Shown here: positions 1 to 5,425 of the stretch, piece after piece
Numbering within the stretch: position 1 is the stretch's first letter
Layout of the letters: each line of letters opens with the position of its first letter
The notes under the pieces: model-generated
Databases searched by the model: none
What the model was told of the DNA's origin: nothing
What the model saw: only the letters and a program-made list of their open reading frames with translations
Made by a program: the position numbers and the translations under genes
Assembly (NCBI GenBank): GCA_027483005.1
Contig: JAIXVN010000537.1
Coordinates: 1-6,926, forward strand
Origin: Verrucomicrobiaceae bacterium
GTDB taxonomy: Bacteria > Verrucomicrobiota > Verrucomicrobiia > Verrucomicrobiales > Akkermansiaceae
Length of the DNA: 6,926 nucleotides
Direction of reading: 5' to 3'

Positions 1-418
1 CGAGCACGTCGTTGTAGGGCAGGGCGATGTAGAAGGGGTTCAGCTTCGGGGAAAAGGACTTCGGCCTGAACTCCCCGGTCTTGAAGTCGGCGATCCGGCT
101 TTCAGGTGCTGGATCATCGAATCCCCCGAAGTTGCTCGTCCACGCCTGGTCCCAGGACGACTTGTAATTCGGCGTTGGATTGCGATCGCTCGGCGACTCT
201 CCAATCCAGAAGACGGTGCAGGTCACATTCGCCCGCCACGGATAGGGCACCCGAGAGGCAGGCTCCACCGGACGTGCTGGCGCGACGGGGCGGTTGCTGG
301 TCGGGATGACGACCCGGGGCGTTCCGGTCGAGGCATCCGGACTCTGGGCATGAGCCGAACCTGATGCCAGAAGCAGCAGATTCAGAATCGCAGCGAGGGT
401 GGCGCGGGGCGAAGTCAT
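1..418 (-). CDS. Secreted protein of unknown function, N-terminal part (cut by window edge)
   Basis: The frame is open from an ATG at 418 down to the window edge, giving 139 residues without the C-terminus. An in-frame TGA lies six codons upstream of this ATG, so no longer start is possible. Residues 1-24 form a clear signal peptide: an N-terminal Arg, a hydrophobic core (LAAILNLLLLASG), and an AHA|Q cleavage site around 24/25. A Pro-rich linker (about 27-55) follows. Then comes a folded-looking segment with aromatic and Gly residues: VTCTVFWIGE, SSWDQAWTSNFGGFDDP and LNPFYIALPYNDV. The product is probably exported to the periplasm or beyond. I have a vague memory of similar hypothetical proteins in Verrucomicrobiota, possibly with a double-psi beta-barrel further on, but nothing here proves a function. 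It lies downstream of nadB on the same strand with a 252-nt gap, so it may have its own promoter. Confidence 0.8.
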   Translation of the reverse strand, partial: MTSPRATLAAILNLLLLASGSAHAQSPDASTGTPRVVIPTSNRPVAPARPVEPASRVPYPWRANVTCTVFWIGESPSDRNPTPNYKSSWDQAWTSNFGGFDDPAPESRIADFKTGEFRPKSFSPKLNPFYIALPYNDVL

Positions 419-538
419 GCGGGAGAGGAAGATCGGTCATGCGGCAGGATCACAGCCGGGTGGGTCTGATTTTCCTGATTCAAGGACCTTGAGCAAGCAG
501 CAAAAGGCGGCCCCTGAGACGCGGGCCCCGGGCGGAAA

Positions 539-554
539 CCTCCAAGTCTGGAGG
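539..554 (-). terminator. Small perfect hairpin downstream of nadB, possible weak terminator
   Basis: CCTCCA, the loop AGTC and TGGAGG form a perfect 6-bp stem with a 4-nt loop. Read on the minus strand it is followed by TTT and lies about 116 nt past the nadB stop. The T tract is too short for a convincing intrinsic terminator. It could equally be part of a structured leader for the downstream secreted-protein gene. Confidence 0.25.
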
Positions 555-561
555 GACGCGC

Positions 562-584
562 CGCGACGCCTACGGAGCATCGCG
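562..584 (-). other. 8-bp hairpin in the nadB downstream spacer
   Basis: On the minus strand, CGCGATGC pairs with GCGTCGCG around a 7-nt loop. All eight positions pair if one G-U wobble is allowed in RNA. On the plus strand the same position would be a C-A mismatch, so the structure favours a minus-strand transcript. It sits next to the 539-554 hairpin. No function is assigned. Confidence 0.25.
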
Positions 585-670
585 ATGGCGGAAAAACCCA
601 CGAGAGTCAAACCACCCGGCTCGGGGACCGCAGCCCAACCTCAGGATGTTGCAGCCCCTGACCTCAAGAC

Positions 671-2284
671 TCAGAACTTCCGCAGAACCGTATCGTGCTT
701 TTCCCGATCGGCGGTATCCGGATGGTCCAACGTGTAGTGCAGTCCGCGCGACTCCTTGCGGCGGATCGCGCACTCGACGATCAGCGAAGCAACGGTGACG
801 AGGTTCCGCAGCTCCAGGATGTCGGCATTGACCCGATGGCCCCAGTAAAACTCACGGACTTCCTTGCTCAGATTCCGCAGGCGGGTGGCGGCGCGACGCA
901 GGCGGTTTTCGGTTCTAACAATCGAAACGTAATCCCACATCAGGCGGCGGATCTCGTCCCAGTTATGATAAATGACGACCAGTTCATCCGGCTCGGCCGT
1001 ATCGCCATGCTCCCATTCCGGGATTGGTGGGATCGATTCCTGGGCCTTGTCCGGTGAGTAGAAATCGACTATCTGCTGGATCGCGCGACGGGCGATGACG
1101 TTTCCCTCCAACAGCGAGTTCGAGGCCAGTCGGTTGGCCCCATGAAGTCCGGTGCAGGCCACCTCGCCGATCGCGTAAAGCCCGCGCACGCTGGTCTTGC
1201 CGTCCACATCGGTGACCACGCCGCCGCATTGGTAATGGGCGGCAGGCACGACCGGGATCGGCTGGGTTTCGCAGTCGATCCCAAACTTGAGCAGGTTCTC
1301 GTAGATGTAGGGAAAGCGCTCCTTCATGAAGCCCTGTGGCTTGTGCGTGACGTCGAGGTAAACGCAGGGCGCGCCCGTGCGCTTCAGCTCGCGGTCGATG
1401 GCGCGGGCCACGATGTCGCGCGGGGCCAGCGAGCCTCGCGGGTCGATCTTGCGGGTGAAGTCCTCGCCCTTGTGATTGATGAGGATGCCGCCCTCGCCGC
1501 GCACCGCCTCGCTGACGAGAAAGGATCGGGCTTCCGGGCCGATCGCCGCCGGGTTGTAAAGGCAGGTCGGATGGAACTGGATGAACTCCATGTTCGAAAT
1601 GGTCGCCCCTGCCCGCCACGCCATGGCCACGCCGTCACCGGTCGCGGCGTCGGGATTGGTGGTGTAGAGATAGACTTTTCCGCAGCCGCCGGTGGCGAGG
1701 ATGACGCGGTCCGAGTGAAACACCGAGACCTTGCCGGACTGGCGGTCGAGCACGTAGGCCCCCAGCACGCGATCATCGATGACGGCTCCGAGTTTCGCCG
1801 TGGTGATGAGATCGACCGCACAGTGGTGCTCGAGAATGGTCAGGTTCGGTGTGTTGCGGGCCGTTTCCACCAGCGCGCGGGCGATTTCCCGACCGGTGGT
1901 ATCGCGCGCATGCAGGATCCGCCGGGCCGAGTGGCCGCCTTCCTTGCCGAGCTGGAAATGGCCGCCCTGCTTGTCGAATTCCACGCCGTATCCGGTCAGG
2001 TCGTCGATGGTCGCCGCGCCTTCCTCGATGATCTTCCGGACCACCGCCTCGTCGCAGAGCCCGGCTCCGGCGTCGAGGGTGTCGGCCACGTGCTTTTCCA
2101 CGTTGTCGCCCTCATCGCAAAACCCGGGCGGCAGCACGGACGCGATCCCGCCCTGGGCCCAGGCGGTGTTCGATTCGAACAGCCCGCCTTTCACGAGCAC
2201 GAGGACGGAGCCGTGTTTGGCGGCTCGAATGGCGAAGCTCAGTCCGGCGATGCCGGCGCCGATGACAAGAAAGTCGGCGGTCAT
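671..2284 (-). CDS. nadB: L-aspartate oxidase (NadB)
   Basis: This is a cytoplasmic flavoenzyme that oxidises L-aspartate to iminoaspartate, the first step of de novo NAD synthesis; NadA then makes quinolinate. The protein has 537 residues, against about 540 in E. coli. The FAD-binding GxGxxG is at residues 9-14, and SNTAWAQGG follows at about 38-46. EGGHSARRILHARD (Glu115) corresponds to the E. coli Glu121 region. Substrate and catalytic residues of the succinate dehydrogenase/fumarate reductase flavoprotein family are present: His238 (HPTCLY), Arg289 (APRDIVARA), His350 (AAHYQCGG) and Arg385 (GANRLASNS). The C-terminal helical domain (from about 430) is complete. The frame stays open upstream to an ATG at 2371, but the 29 extra residues are not family-like and the FAD fold begins right after the ATG at 2284, so I chose 2284. 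No Shine-Dalgarno is visible. It is divergent from bioD, and no nadA or nadC is in the window. Confidence 0.96.
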   Translation of the reverse strand: MTADFLVIGAGIAGLSFAIRAAKHGSVLVLVKGGLFESNTAWAQGGIASVLPPGFCDEGDNVEKHVADTLDAGAGLCDEAVVRKIIEEGAATIDDLTGYGVEFDKQGGHFQLGKEGGHSARRILHARDTTGREIARALVETARNTPNLTILEHHCAVDLITTAKLGAVIDDRVLGAYVLDRQSGKVSVFHSDRVILATGGCGKVYLYTTNPDAATGDGVAMAWRAGATISNMEFIQFHPTCLYNPAAIGPEARSFLVSEAVRGEGGILINHKGEDFTRKIDPRGSLAPRDIVARAIDRELKRTGAPCVYLDVTHKPQGFMKERFPYIYENLLKFGIDCETQPIPVVPAAHYQCGGVVTDVDGKTSVRGLYAIGEVACTGLHGANRLASNSLLEGNVIARRAIQQIVDFYSPDKAQESIPPIPEWEHGDTAEPDELVVIYHNWDEIRRLMWDYVSIVRTENRLRRAATRLRNLSKEVREFYWGHRVNADILELRNLVTVASLIVECAIRRKESRGLHYTLDHPDTADREKHDTVLRKF

Positions 2285-2301
2285 GTGGCGGCAAGAATGG
2301 T

Positions 2302-2329
2302 CCCGTATCCGACTTGGGAAAGGGGAAAA
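2302..2329 (-). promoter_or_regulatory. Candidate nadB promoter
   Basis: On the minus strand TTTTCC (2329-2324) and TACGGG (2307-2302) are 16 nt apart, with the -10-like box 17 nt before the nadB ATG. The match to consensus is weak. The TACGG box resembles the one before the small frame at 4594, which is the main reason for listing it. Confidence 0.22.
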
Positions 2330-2353
2330 TTGCACCTTTCTCATGGCCACGCC

Positions 2354-2359
2354 TTGACC
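2354..2359 (+). promoter_or_regulatory. Candidate -35 box for bioD (TTGACC)
   Basis: TTGACC lies 35 nt before the bioD ATG in the divergent nadB-bioD spacer. The surrounding nine bases (GCCTTGACC) recur exactly at 4551-4559, before the 4594 frame. No good -10 box is visible at 16-18 nt, so the call is tentative. Confidence 0.22.
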
Positions 2360-2388
2360 GGACCCATCCAAGACGTCAGGCCTCGGAC

Positions 2389-3027
2389 ATGAACGTCTTC
2401 ATCACGGGCACCGACACCGGCGTGGGAAAAACCCGCACCACCCGCCTCCTGCTCGAAGCCCTCCGCGCGGAAGGCCGCGATGCCGTGGGCTACAAGCCGG
2501 TCTCCGCGGGCGATCGCGACGATGCCCTTTTGCTCGCCGAGGTCTCCGGCGATGAGCCGCTCGACGCCATCAATCCGGTCCATTTCCAGTCCGCCGTCGC
2601 GCCCTACGTCGCCGCCATGCTGGAAAACACGACCCTCGACCCGCAGGTCCTCGTTTCCGGCTATCAGGCGCTGGCCGCCCGTCACGAACTCGTCCTTGTC
2701 GAAGGCGCAGGCGGCTGGGAAGTCCCGCTGGCCCCCGGCTACCGCATTTCCGATCTGGCTGCCGATCTCGGCCTGCCGGTCATCATCGTGGCCGCGAACA
2801 AGCTCGGCGTCCTCAACCATGTTCTCCTCACCGTCAACGCCATCCGCGCCAAAGGCCTGACCTGCGCCGGCATCGTCCTCAACCAGCTCGGCGACGAACT
2901 CGACACCGCCATGATCACCAACAAGGGCGTCATCGAGGACCTCACCGGAGTCCCGCTGCTCACCCACATCATCCACGATCAGGATTTCCTGGATCTGGAG
3001 GATTTCCCGGTTCTATCGGAGAATTGA
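2389..3027 (+). CDS. bioD: ATP-dependent dethiobiotin synthetase (BioD)
   Basis: This cytoplasmic enzyme carboxylates and cyclises 7,8-diaminopelargonate to dethiobiotin using CO2 and ATP, the next-to-last step of biotin synthesis. The protein has 212 residues, slightly shorter than the E. coli 225. The P-loop GTDTGVGKT is at residues 7-15. GYKPVSAG contains Lys36, equivalent to the substrate-binding Lys37 of E. coli. VEGAGGW (about 104-110) is the family's second nucleotide and Mg site, and the stretch AANKLGVLNHVLLT is also typical. The frame is open upstream to an ATG at 2314, but BioD proteins start directly at the MxxFITGTDTGVGKT segment, so the start is placed at 2389. No strong ribosome-binding site is seen. 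No other bio gene is present, so this is a solitary bioD divergent from nadB. Its last codons and stop lie inside the outer end of the inverted repeat that follows. Confidence 0.95.
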   Translation: MNVFITGTDTGVGKTRTTRLLLEALRAEGRDAVGYKPVSAGDRDDALLLAEVSGDEPLDAINPVHFQSAVAPYVAAMLENTTLDPQVLVSGYQALAARHELVLVEGAGGWEVPLAPGYRISDLAADLGLPVIIVAANKLGVLNHVLLTVNAIRAKGLTCAGIVLNQLGDELDTAMITNKGVIEDLTGVPLLTHIIHDQDFLDLEDFPVLSEN

Positions 3028-3126
3028 AACCACGGATGAAGAGGATGAACACGGATGAAATGATTCACGTTTTCGCGTTTGGTCTCTTCAATCCGTGTCC
3101 ATCGGTGTTCATCCGTGGTTGAATTC
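3021..3126. repeat. Imperfect inverted repeat with CACGGATGAA units, overlapping the bioD stop
   Basis: The left arm (3021-3059) and the reverse complement of the right arm (3087-3126) align with few differences. Both begin GAATT, continue AACCACGGATGAA, and contain further GATGAACACGGAT-like units. The arms flank about 27 nt of unrelated sequence. Within the left arm the unit CACGGATGAA occurs twice with a GAGGATGAA between, so it is both a short direct and an inverted repeat. I recall similar CCACGGATGAACACGGATG elements dispersed in Verrucomicrobiota and Planctomycetota genomes. No transposase or target duplication is visible. As RNA it would fold into a long hairpin at the 3' end of the bioD message and could protect or terminate it. 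Confidence 0.8.
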
Positions 3127-3198
3127 CCTTCCCGATGGGAAAGCCGAGTAATCCGTCTTGCCTCTTGATTCTTTCTTCTCCTGACCCCTACTTCCCAC

Positions 3199-4389
3199 AT
3201 GGCTCTTGCCCAGCTTCCAGACGCCACCGGCCACTTCGGCAAATTCGGCGGCATGTTCGTTCCGGAAACCCTCATGGCTCCGCTCCAGGAGCTGACGGTC
3301 GCCTATGACGAGGCCCGACGCGACCCGGCCTTCCAGGCCCAGCTCGACGACCTGCTGCACAACTACGTCGGCCGTCCGACCCCGCTCTATCTCGCCGAAC
3401 GCTGGACCGAAAAGCTCGGCGGCGCGAAAATTTACCTGAAGCGCGAGGACCTGCTCCACACCGGAGCCCACAAGATCAACAACGCCCTCGGCCAGATCCT
3501 GCTCGCCAAGCGCCTCGGAAAAACCCGCATCATCGCGGAAACCGGAGCCGGCCAGCACGGAGTCGCCACCGCAACCGTTTGTGCCCGCTTCGGCATGGAG
3601 TGCGTCGTTTACATGGGAGCCGTCGACATGGAACGCCAGGCGCTCAATGTGGCCCGCATGCGCCTGATGGGAGCCGAGGTCCGCGCCGTCACCGCCGGAC
3701 AGGCGACGCTGAAGGAAGCGGTCAATGAGGCGATGCGCGACTGGGTCGCCACGGTTGACCACACCCACTACATTCTTGGCTCCGCCCTCGGCTCGCATCC
3801 GTTCCCGATGATGGTCCGCGATTTCCATCGCGTGATCGGCGTCGAGGCCCGCCAGCAGGTGCTGGAAAAGGAAGGCCGTTTGCCCGACTTGCTCGTCGCC
3901 TGCGTCGGTGGTGGCTCGAACGCGATGGGCCTGTTCCATCCTTTCCTCAACGACGAATCCGTCCGCATGGTCGGCGTCGAGGCCGGCGGTCTCGGCATCC
4001 TCCCGGAAAAGCACGCCGCGCGCTTCCAGGGAGGCAAGCTCGGCGTCCTCCAGGGCACCAAGACCTGGCTGCTCGCCAATGACGACGGCCAGATCGAGCT
4101 CACGCACTCGGTTTCCGCCGGACTCGACTACGCCGCCGTCGGACCGGAGCACGCCTATCTTCAGGACATCGGTCGCGTCGAATACACCTACGCCACCGAC
4201 GACGATGCCCTCGCCGCGTTCAAGGAACTCGCCCACACCGAGGGCATCCTGCCCGCCTTGGAAAGCGCCCACGCCATGGCCTACATCTCGAAAATCGCCG
4301 GCAGCCTTCCCAAGTCCGACATCATCATCGCCAACCTCTCCGGCCGTGGTGACAAGGACGTCGAGCAGGCGGCGAAGTATCTGCTCTGA
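3199..4389 (+). CDS. trpB: Tryptophan synthase beta chain (TrpB)
   Basis: This PLP enzyme condenses indole with L-serine to give L-tryptophan in the cytoplasm, normally as an alpha2-beta2 complex with TrpA. The 396 residues match the usual length of about 397. HFGKFGGMFVPETL at 12-25 is the typical N-terminus. The PLP Schiff-base lysine is Lys92 in HTGAHKINN (Salmonella Lys87). Glu114 in AETGAGQHG corresponds to the catalytic Glu109. GGGSNA at 237-242 binds the PLP phosphate. GRGDKD near 383-388 follows Ser382, which contacts the PLP ring nitrogen in the family. It belongs to the ordinary TrpB1 type that works with TrpA. No trpA, trpF or trpC is adjacent, so the tryptophan genes are at least partly split. 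The ATG at 3199 has no Shine-Dalgarno (pyrimidine-rich leader), as for the other genes here. Confidence 0.97.
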   Translation: MALAQLPDATGHFGKFGGMFVPETLMAPLQELTVAYDEARRDPAFQAQLDDLLHNYVGRPTPLYLAERWTEKLGGAKIYLKREDLLHTGAHKINNALGQILLAKRLGKTRIIAETGAGQHGVATATVCARFGMECVVYMGAVDMERQALNVARMRLMGAEVRAVTAGQATLKEAVNEAMRDWVATVDHTHYILGSALGSHPFPMMVRDFHRVIGVEARQQVLEKEGRLPDLLVACVGGGSNAMGLFHPFLNDESVRMVGVEAGGLGILPEKHAARFQGGKLGVLQGTKTWLLANDDGQIELTHSVSAGLDYAAVGPEHAYLQDIGRVEYTYATDDDALAAFKELAHTEGILPALESAHAMAYISKIAGSLPKSDIIIANLSGRGDKDVEQAAKYLL

Positions 4390-4394
4390 GGAGC

Positions 4395-4412
4395 GGCGAC
4401 ATTCCTGTCGCC
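4395..4412 (+). terminator. Hairpin just after trpB, probable 3'-end or REP-like element
   Basis: GGCGACA, loop TTCC and TGTCGCC give a perfect 7-bp stem with a 4-nt loop, starting 5 nt after the trpB stop. There is no T tract, so it is not a classical intrinsic terminator; it may stabilise the message end. The sequence GAGCGGCGACATTCCTGTCGCC looks to me like a short repeat dispersed in Verrucomicrobiota genomes. That is recalled, not checked. Confidence 0.45.
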
Positions 4413-4460
4413 AGTCCAGTCTCAGGCTCAATCGTAGGGCTCCACGTCCCTCCTCTTCAA

Positions 4461-5411
4461 ATGGCGCTGAATCCCGAGCCGAGATCCCCGGTTGATCCCC
4501 CAGATCGGCGGATCGACGGGCCGGGCGAAGCTAGATCCCTTCCACTCGCTGCCTTGACCTTTCAGGCTCTGGAGTTACGGTCGCAGTGTCGCTATGCACT
4601 CCACCCCATCGAAACCGCTCTTCGACATTTCGGTGCCGAAGCCGAACTCCTTGGTGAAGAAGGCATCGGTGGCCTCTGTTTCGAGCAGGCCGAAAGTCAC
4701 TACCGAGCAGGCGCTCAAGGGTTACGACTATCTGAAATCCCAAAGCTCCCGTACCGCATCCGGGAGCTGAGCCGTCTCTCTCCGGTCGATCGCGAAGGCC
4801 GGAAGGCGCTTCGCAAATGGGCCGAGAGTTGTGGCCATGTGGTTGACGAGGCCGCATTCTTCAGAAGGTGGGAAGCCCAGGGAAAGCGGGGAGGTGCCGA
4901 GCACCAGGTCTTCCACGATGAGGAAACCGGGCGTTGGTTCAAGCGGCTCTATCGAGGTGTGAACCACAGCAGTCTGGGGGACTATCTGCTTCGAATGCGC
5001 CTGCATTTGGTTCTTTTTCCAGAAACAGCCTACCGACTCGAAGGATTCACCATCAATCGCATGAACAAGGAGATTGCTCCGGTGGTTTCCCAGCCGCATA
5101 TCGAGGTGGATGTCTCCAGGCCACTTGTCGCCAAGACTGAGACCGGTGATCTCATGTCTGGGATGGGATTCGCGCCAGTCCGGTTGAAGCACGATGGAGT
5201 TCAGGACGACGGCTATTTCGCCTATCTGCATCCGATGGGTGGAATCCTGGCTCATGATCTCCATGATGAGAATGTTGTCAGGATGCGTGGGACCGAGGAG
5301 TTGGCTGTGATCGCCCCTTTCATTTCACTGGCTCGTGTTGGAAGCTGGGCCGCCATCAAGTTGGCTGAAATAGGCTACCCGCCACCACCTGACGATCTGC
5401 AAACCTCTTGA
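4461..5411 (+). CDS. Protein-kinase-like protein of the Kinase-PolyVal type (start uncertain)
   Basis: The longest ATG frame gives 316 residues; kinase-like features begin only at about 140. GGAEHQVFHD (144-153) is glycine-loop-like, and Lys161 (GRWFK) is the likely ATP lysine. A helix (YLLRMRLHLVLFPETAYRLEGF) is followed by a hinge strand (VVSQPHIEVD). The catalytic loop is HDLHDEN (Asp266, Asn271). This order matches, from memory, the stand-alone kinase domain first named in phage and conjugative-element polyvalent proteins. Nineteen residues after Asp266, where the family has the metal-binding Asp (usually IDP), this protein has IAP (Ala285), so it may be a weak kinase or a pseudokinase. 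The first 102 codons look unlike the rest, with about 53% GC at third positions over 4593-4770, and another frame there looks coding. The true start may be the CTG at 4767 (214 residues). No substrate is known. Third-position GC (about 60%) is below that of trpB and the helicase (80-88% in samples), hinting at transfer. Confidence 0.68.
   Translation: MALNPEPRSPVDPPDRRIDGPGEARSLPLAALTFQALELRSQCRYALHPIETALRHFGAEAELLGEEGIGGLCFEQAESHYRAGAQGLRLSEIPKLPYRIRELSRLSPVDREGRKALRKWAESCGHVVDEAAFFRRWEAQGKRGGAEHQVFHDEETGRWFKRLYRGVNHSSLGDYLLRMRLHLVLFPETAYRLEGFTINRMNKEIAPVVSQPHIEVDVSRPLVAKTETGDLMSGMGFAPVRLKHDGVQDDGYFAYLHPMGGILAHDLHDENVVRMRGTEELAVIAPFISLARVGSWAAIKLAEIGYPPPPDDLQTS
4554..4581 (+). promoter_or_regulatory. 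Candidate promoter before the small frame at 4594
   Basis: TTGACC (4554-4559) and TACGGT (4576-4581) are separated by 16 nt. The -35 matches five of six consensus bases; the -10 matches the key T, A and final T. The -10 box ends 12 nt before the ATG at 4594, so the transcript would have a very short leader. A promoter here fits a gene start at 4594 better than one at 4461. Confidence 0.35.
4594..4770 (+). CDS. Possible 58-residue small protein overlapping the kinase frame
   Basis: This ATG frame of 58 codons ends in TGA at 4768-4770 and runs in the +1 frame relative to the 316-codon kinase frame. It competes with that gene's N-terminal third. By hand count 44 of 58 codons end in G or C (76%), against about 53% for the kinase frame over the same bases. 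The product starts MHSTPSKPLFDISVPKPNSL and ends in a helix-like segment, TTEQALKGYDYLKSQ. It is rich in Lys, Ser and Val, with no membrane segment. A promoter-like sequence lies directly upstream. Its stop forms CTGA with a CTG in frame with the kinase, the pattern of a translationally coupled pair such as an antitoxin or regulator before its partner. Alternatives are that it is a chance frame, or that a frameshift broke one longer gene. I recognise no family. Confidence 0.45.
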   Translation: MHSTPSKPLFDISVPKPNSLVKKASVASVSSRPKVTTEQALKGYDYLKSQSSRTASGS

Positions 5412-5425
5412 AATCAAATCCCCCC

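Larger units (their letters stand above)
419..670. other. Non-coding spacer between nadB and the secreted-protein gene
   Basis: No convincing protein frame is seen on either strand; the short frames are antisense shadows or run out of the flanking genes. The spacer holds the hairpins at 539-554 and 562-584. It also holds a weaker one, GGCCC (509-513) with GGGCC (523-527), and an 11-bp palindrome CAAGGACCTTG at 481-491. It should contain the 3' end of the nadB message and the promoter of the 418 gene, but no clear promoter boxes stand out. Confidence 0.5.

Noticed and set aside
114..440. 108-codon minus-strand frame over the first gene
   Set aside because: It is in a different frame from the signal-peptide protein at 418, has a composition rich in Arg, Ser, Pro and Cys, and has no recognisable features.
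2285..2371. 29-residue N-terminal extension of nadB to the ATG at 2371
   Set aside because: The extension is not family-like, would fill most of the divergent spacer, and the FAD fold starts directly at the ATG at 2284.
1142..2392. 416-codon plus-strand frame opposite nadB
   Set aside because: It is a long antisense shadow caused by high third-position GC. nadB on the minus strand has all its family motifs.
3129..3141. TTCCC-GAT-GGGAA hairpin before trpB
   Set aside because: It has only 5 bp with a 3-nt loop and no T tract, so it is not distinguishable from chance and not a credible terminator or attenuator. No leader peptide with Trp codons was seen.
2979..3275. 98-codon minus-strand frame across the inverted repeat
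   Set aside because: Its product (…STTDEHRWTRIEETKRE…IRVHPLHPWFQF) is the sort of false protein produced by translating CACGGATGAA-type repeats. It also overlaps the ends of bioD and trpB antisense.
3109..4431. 440-codon minus-strand frame opposite trpB
   Set aside because: It is antisense to a certain trpB. Its composition (Gly, Val, Asp, Glu rich) is typical of reverse-strand shadows in GC-rich genes.
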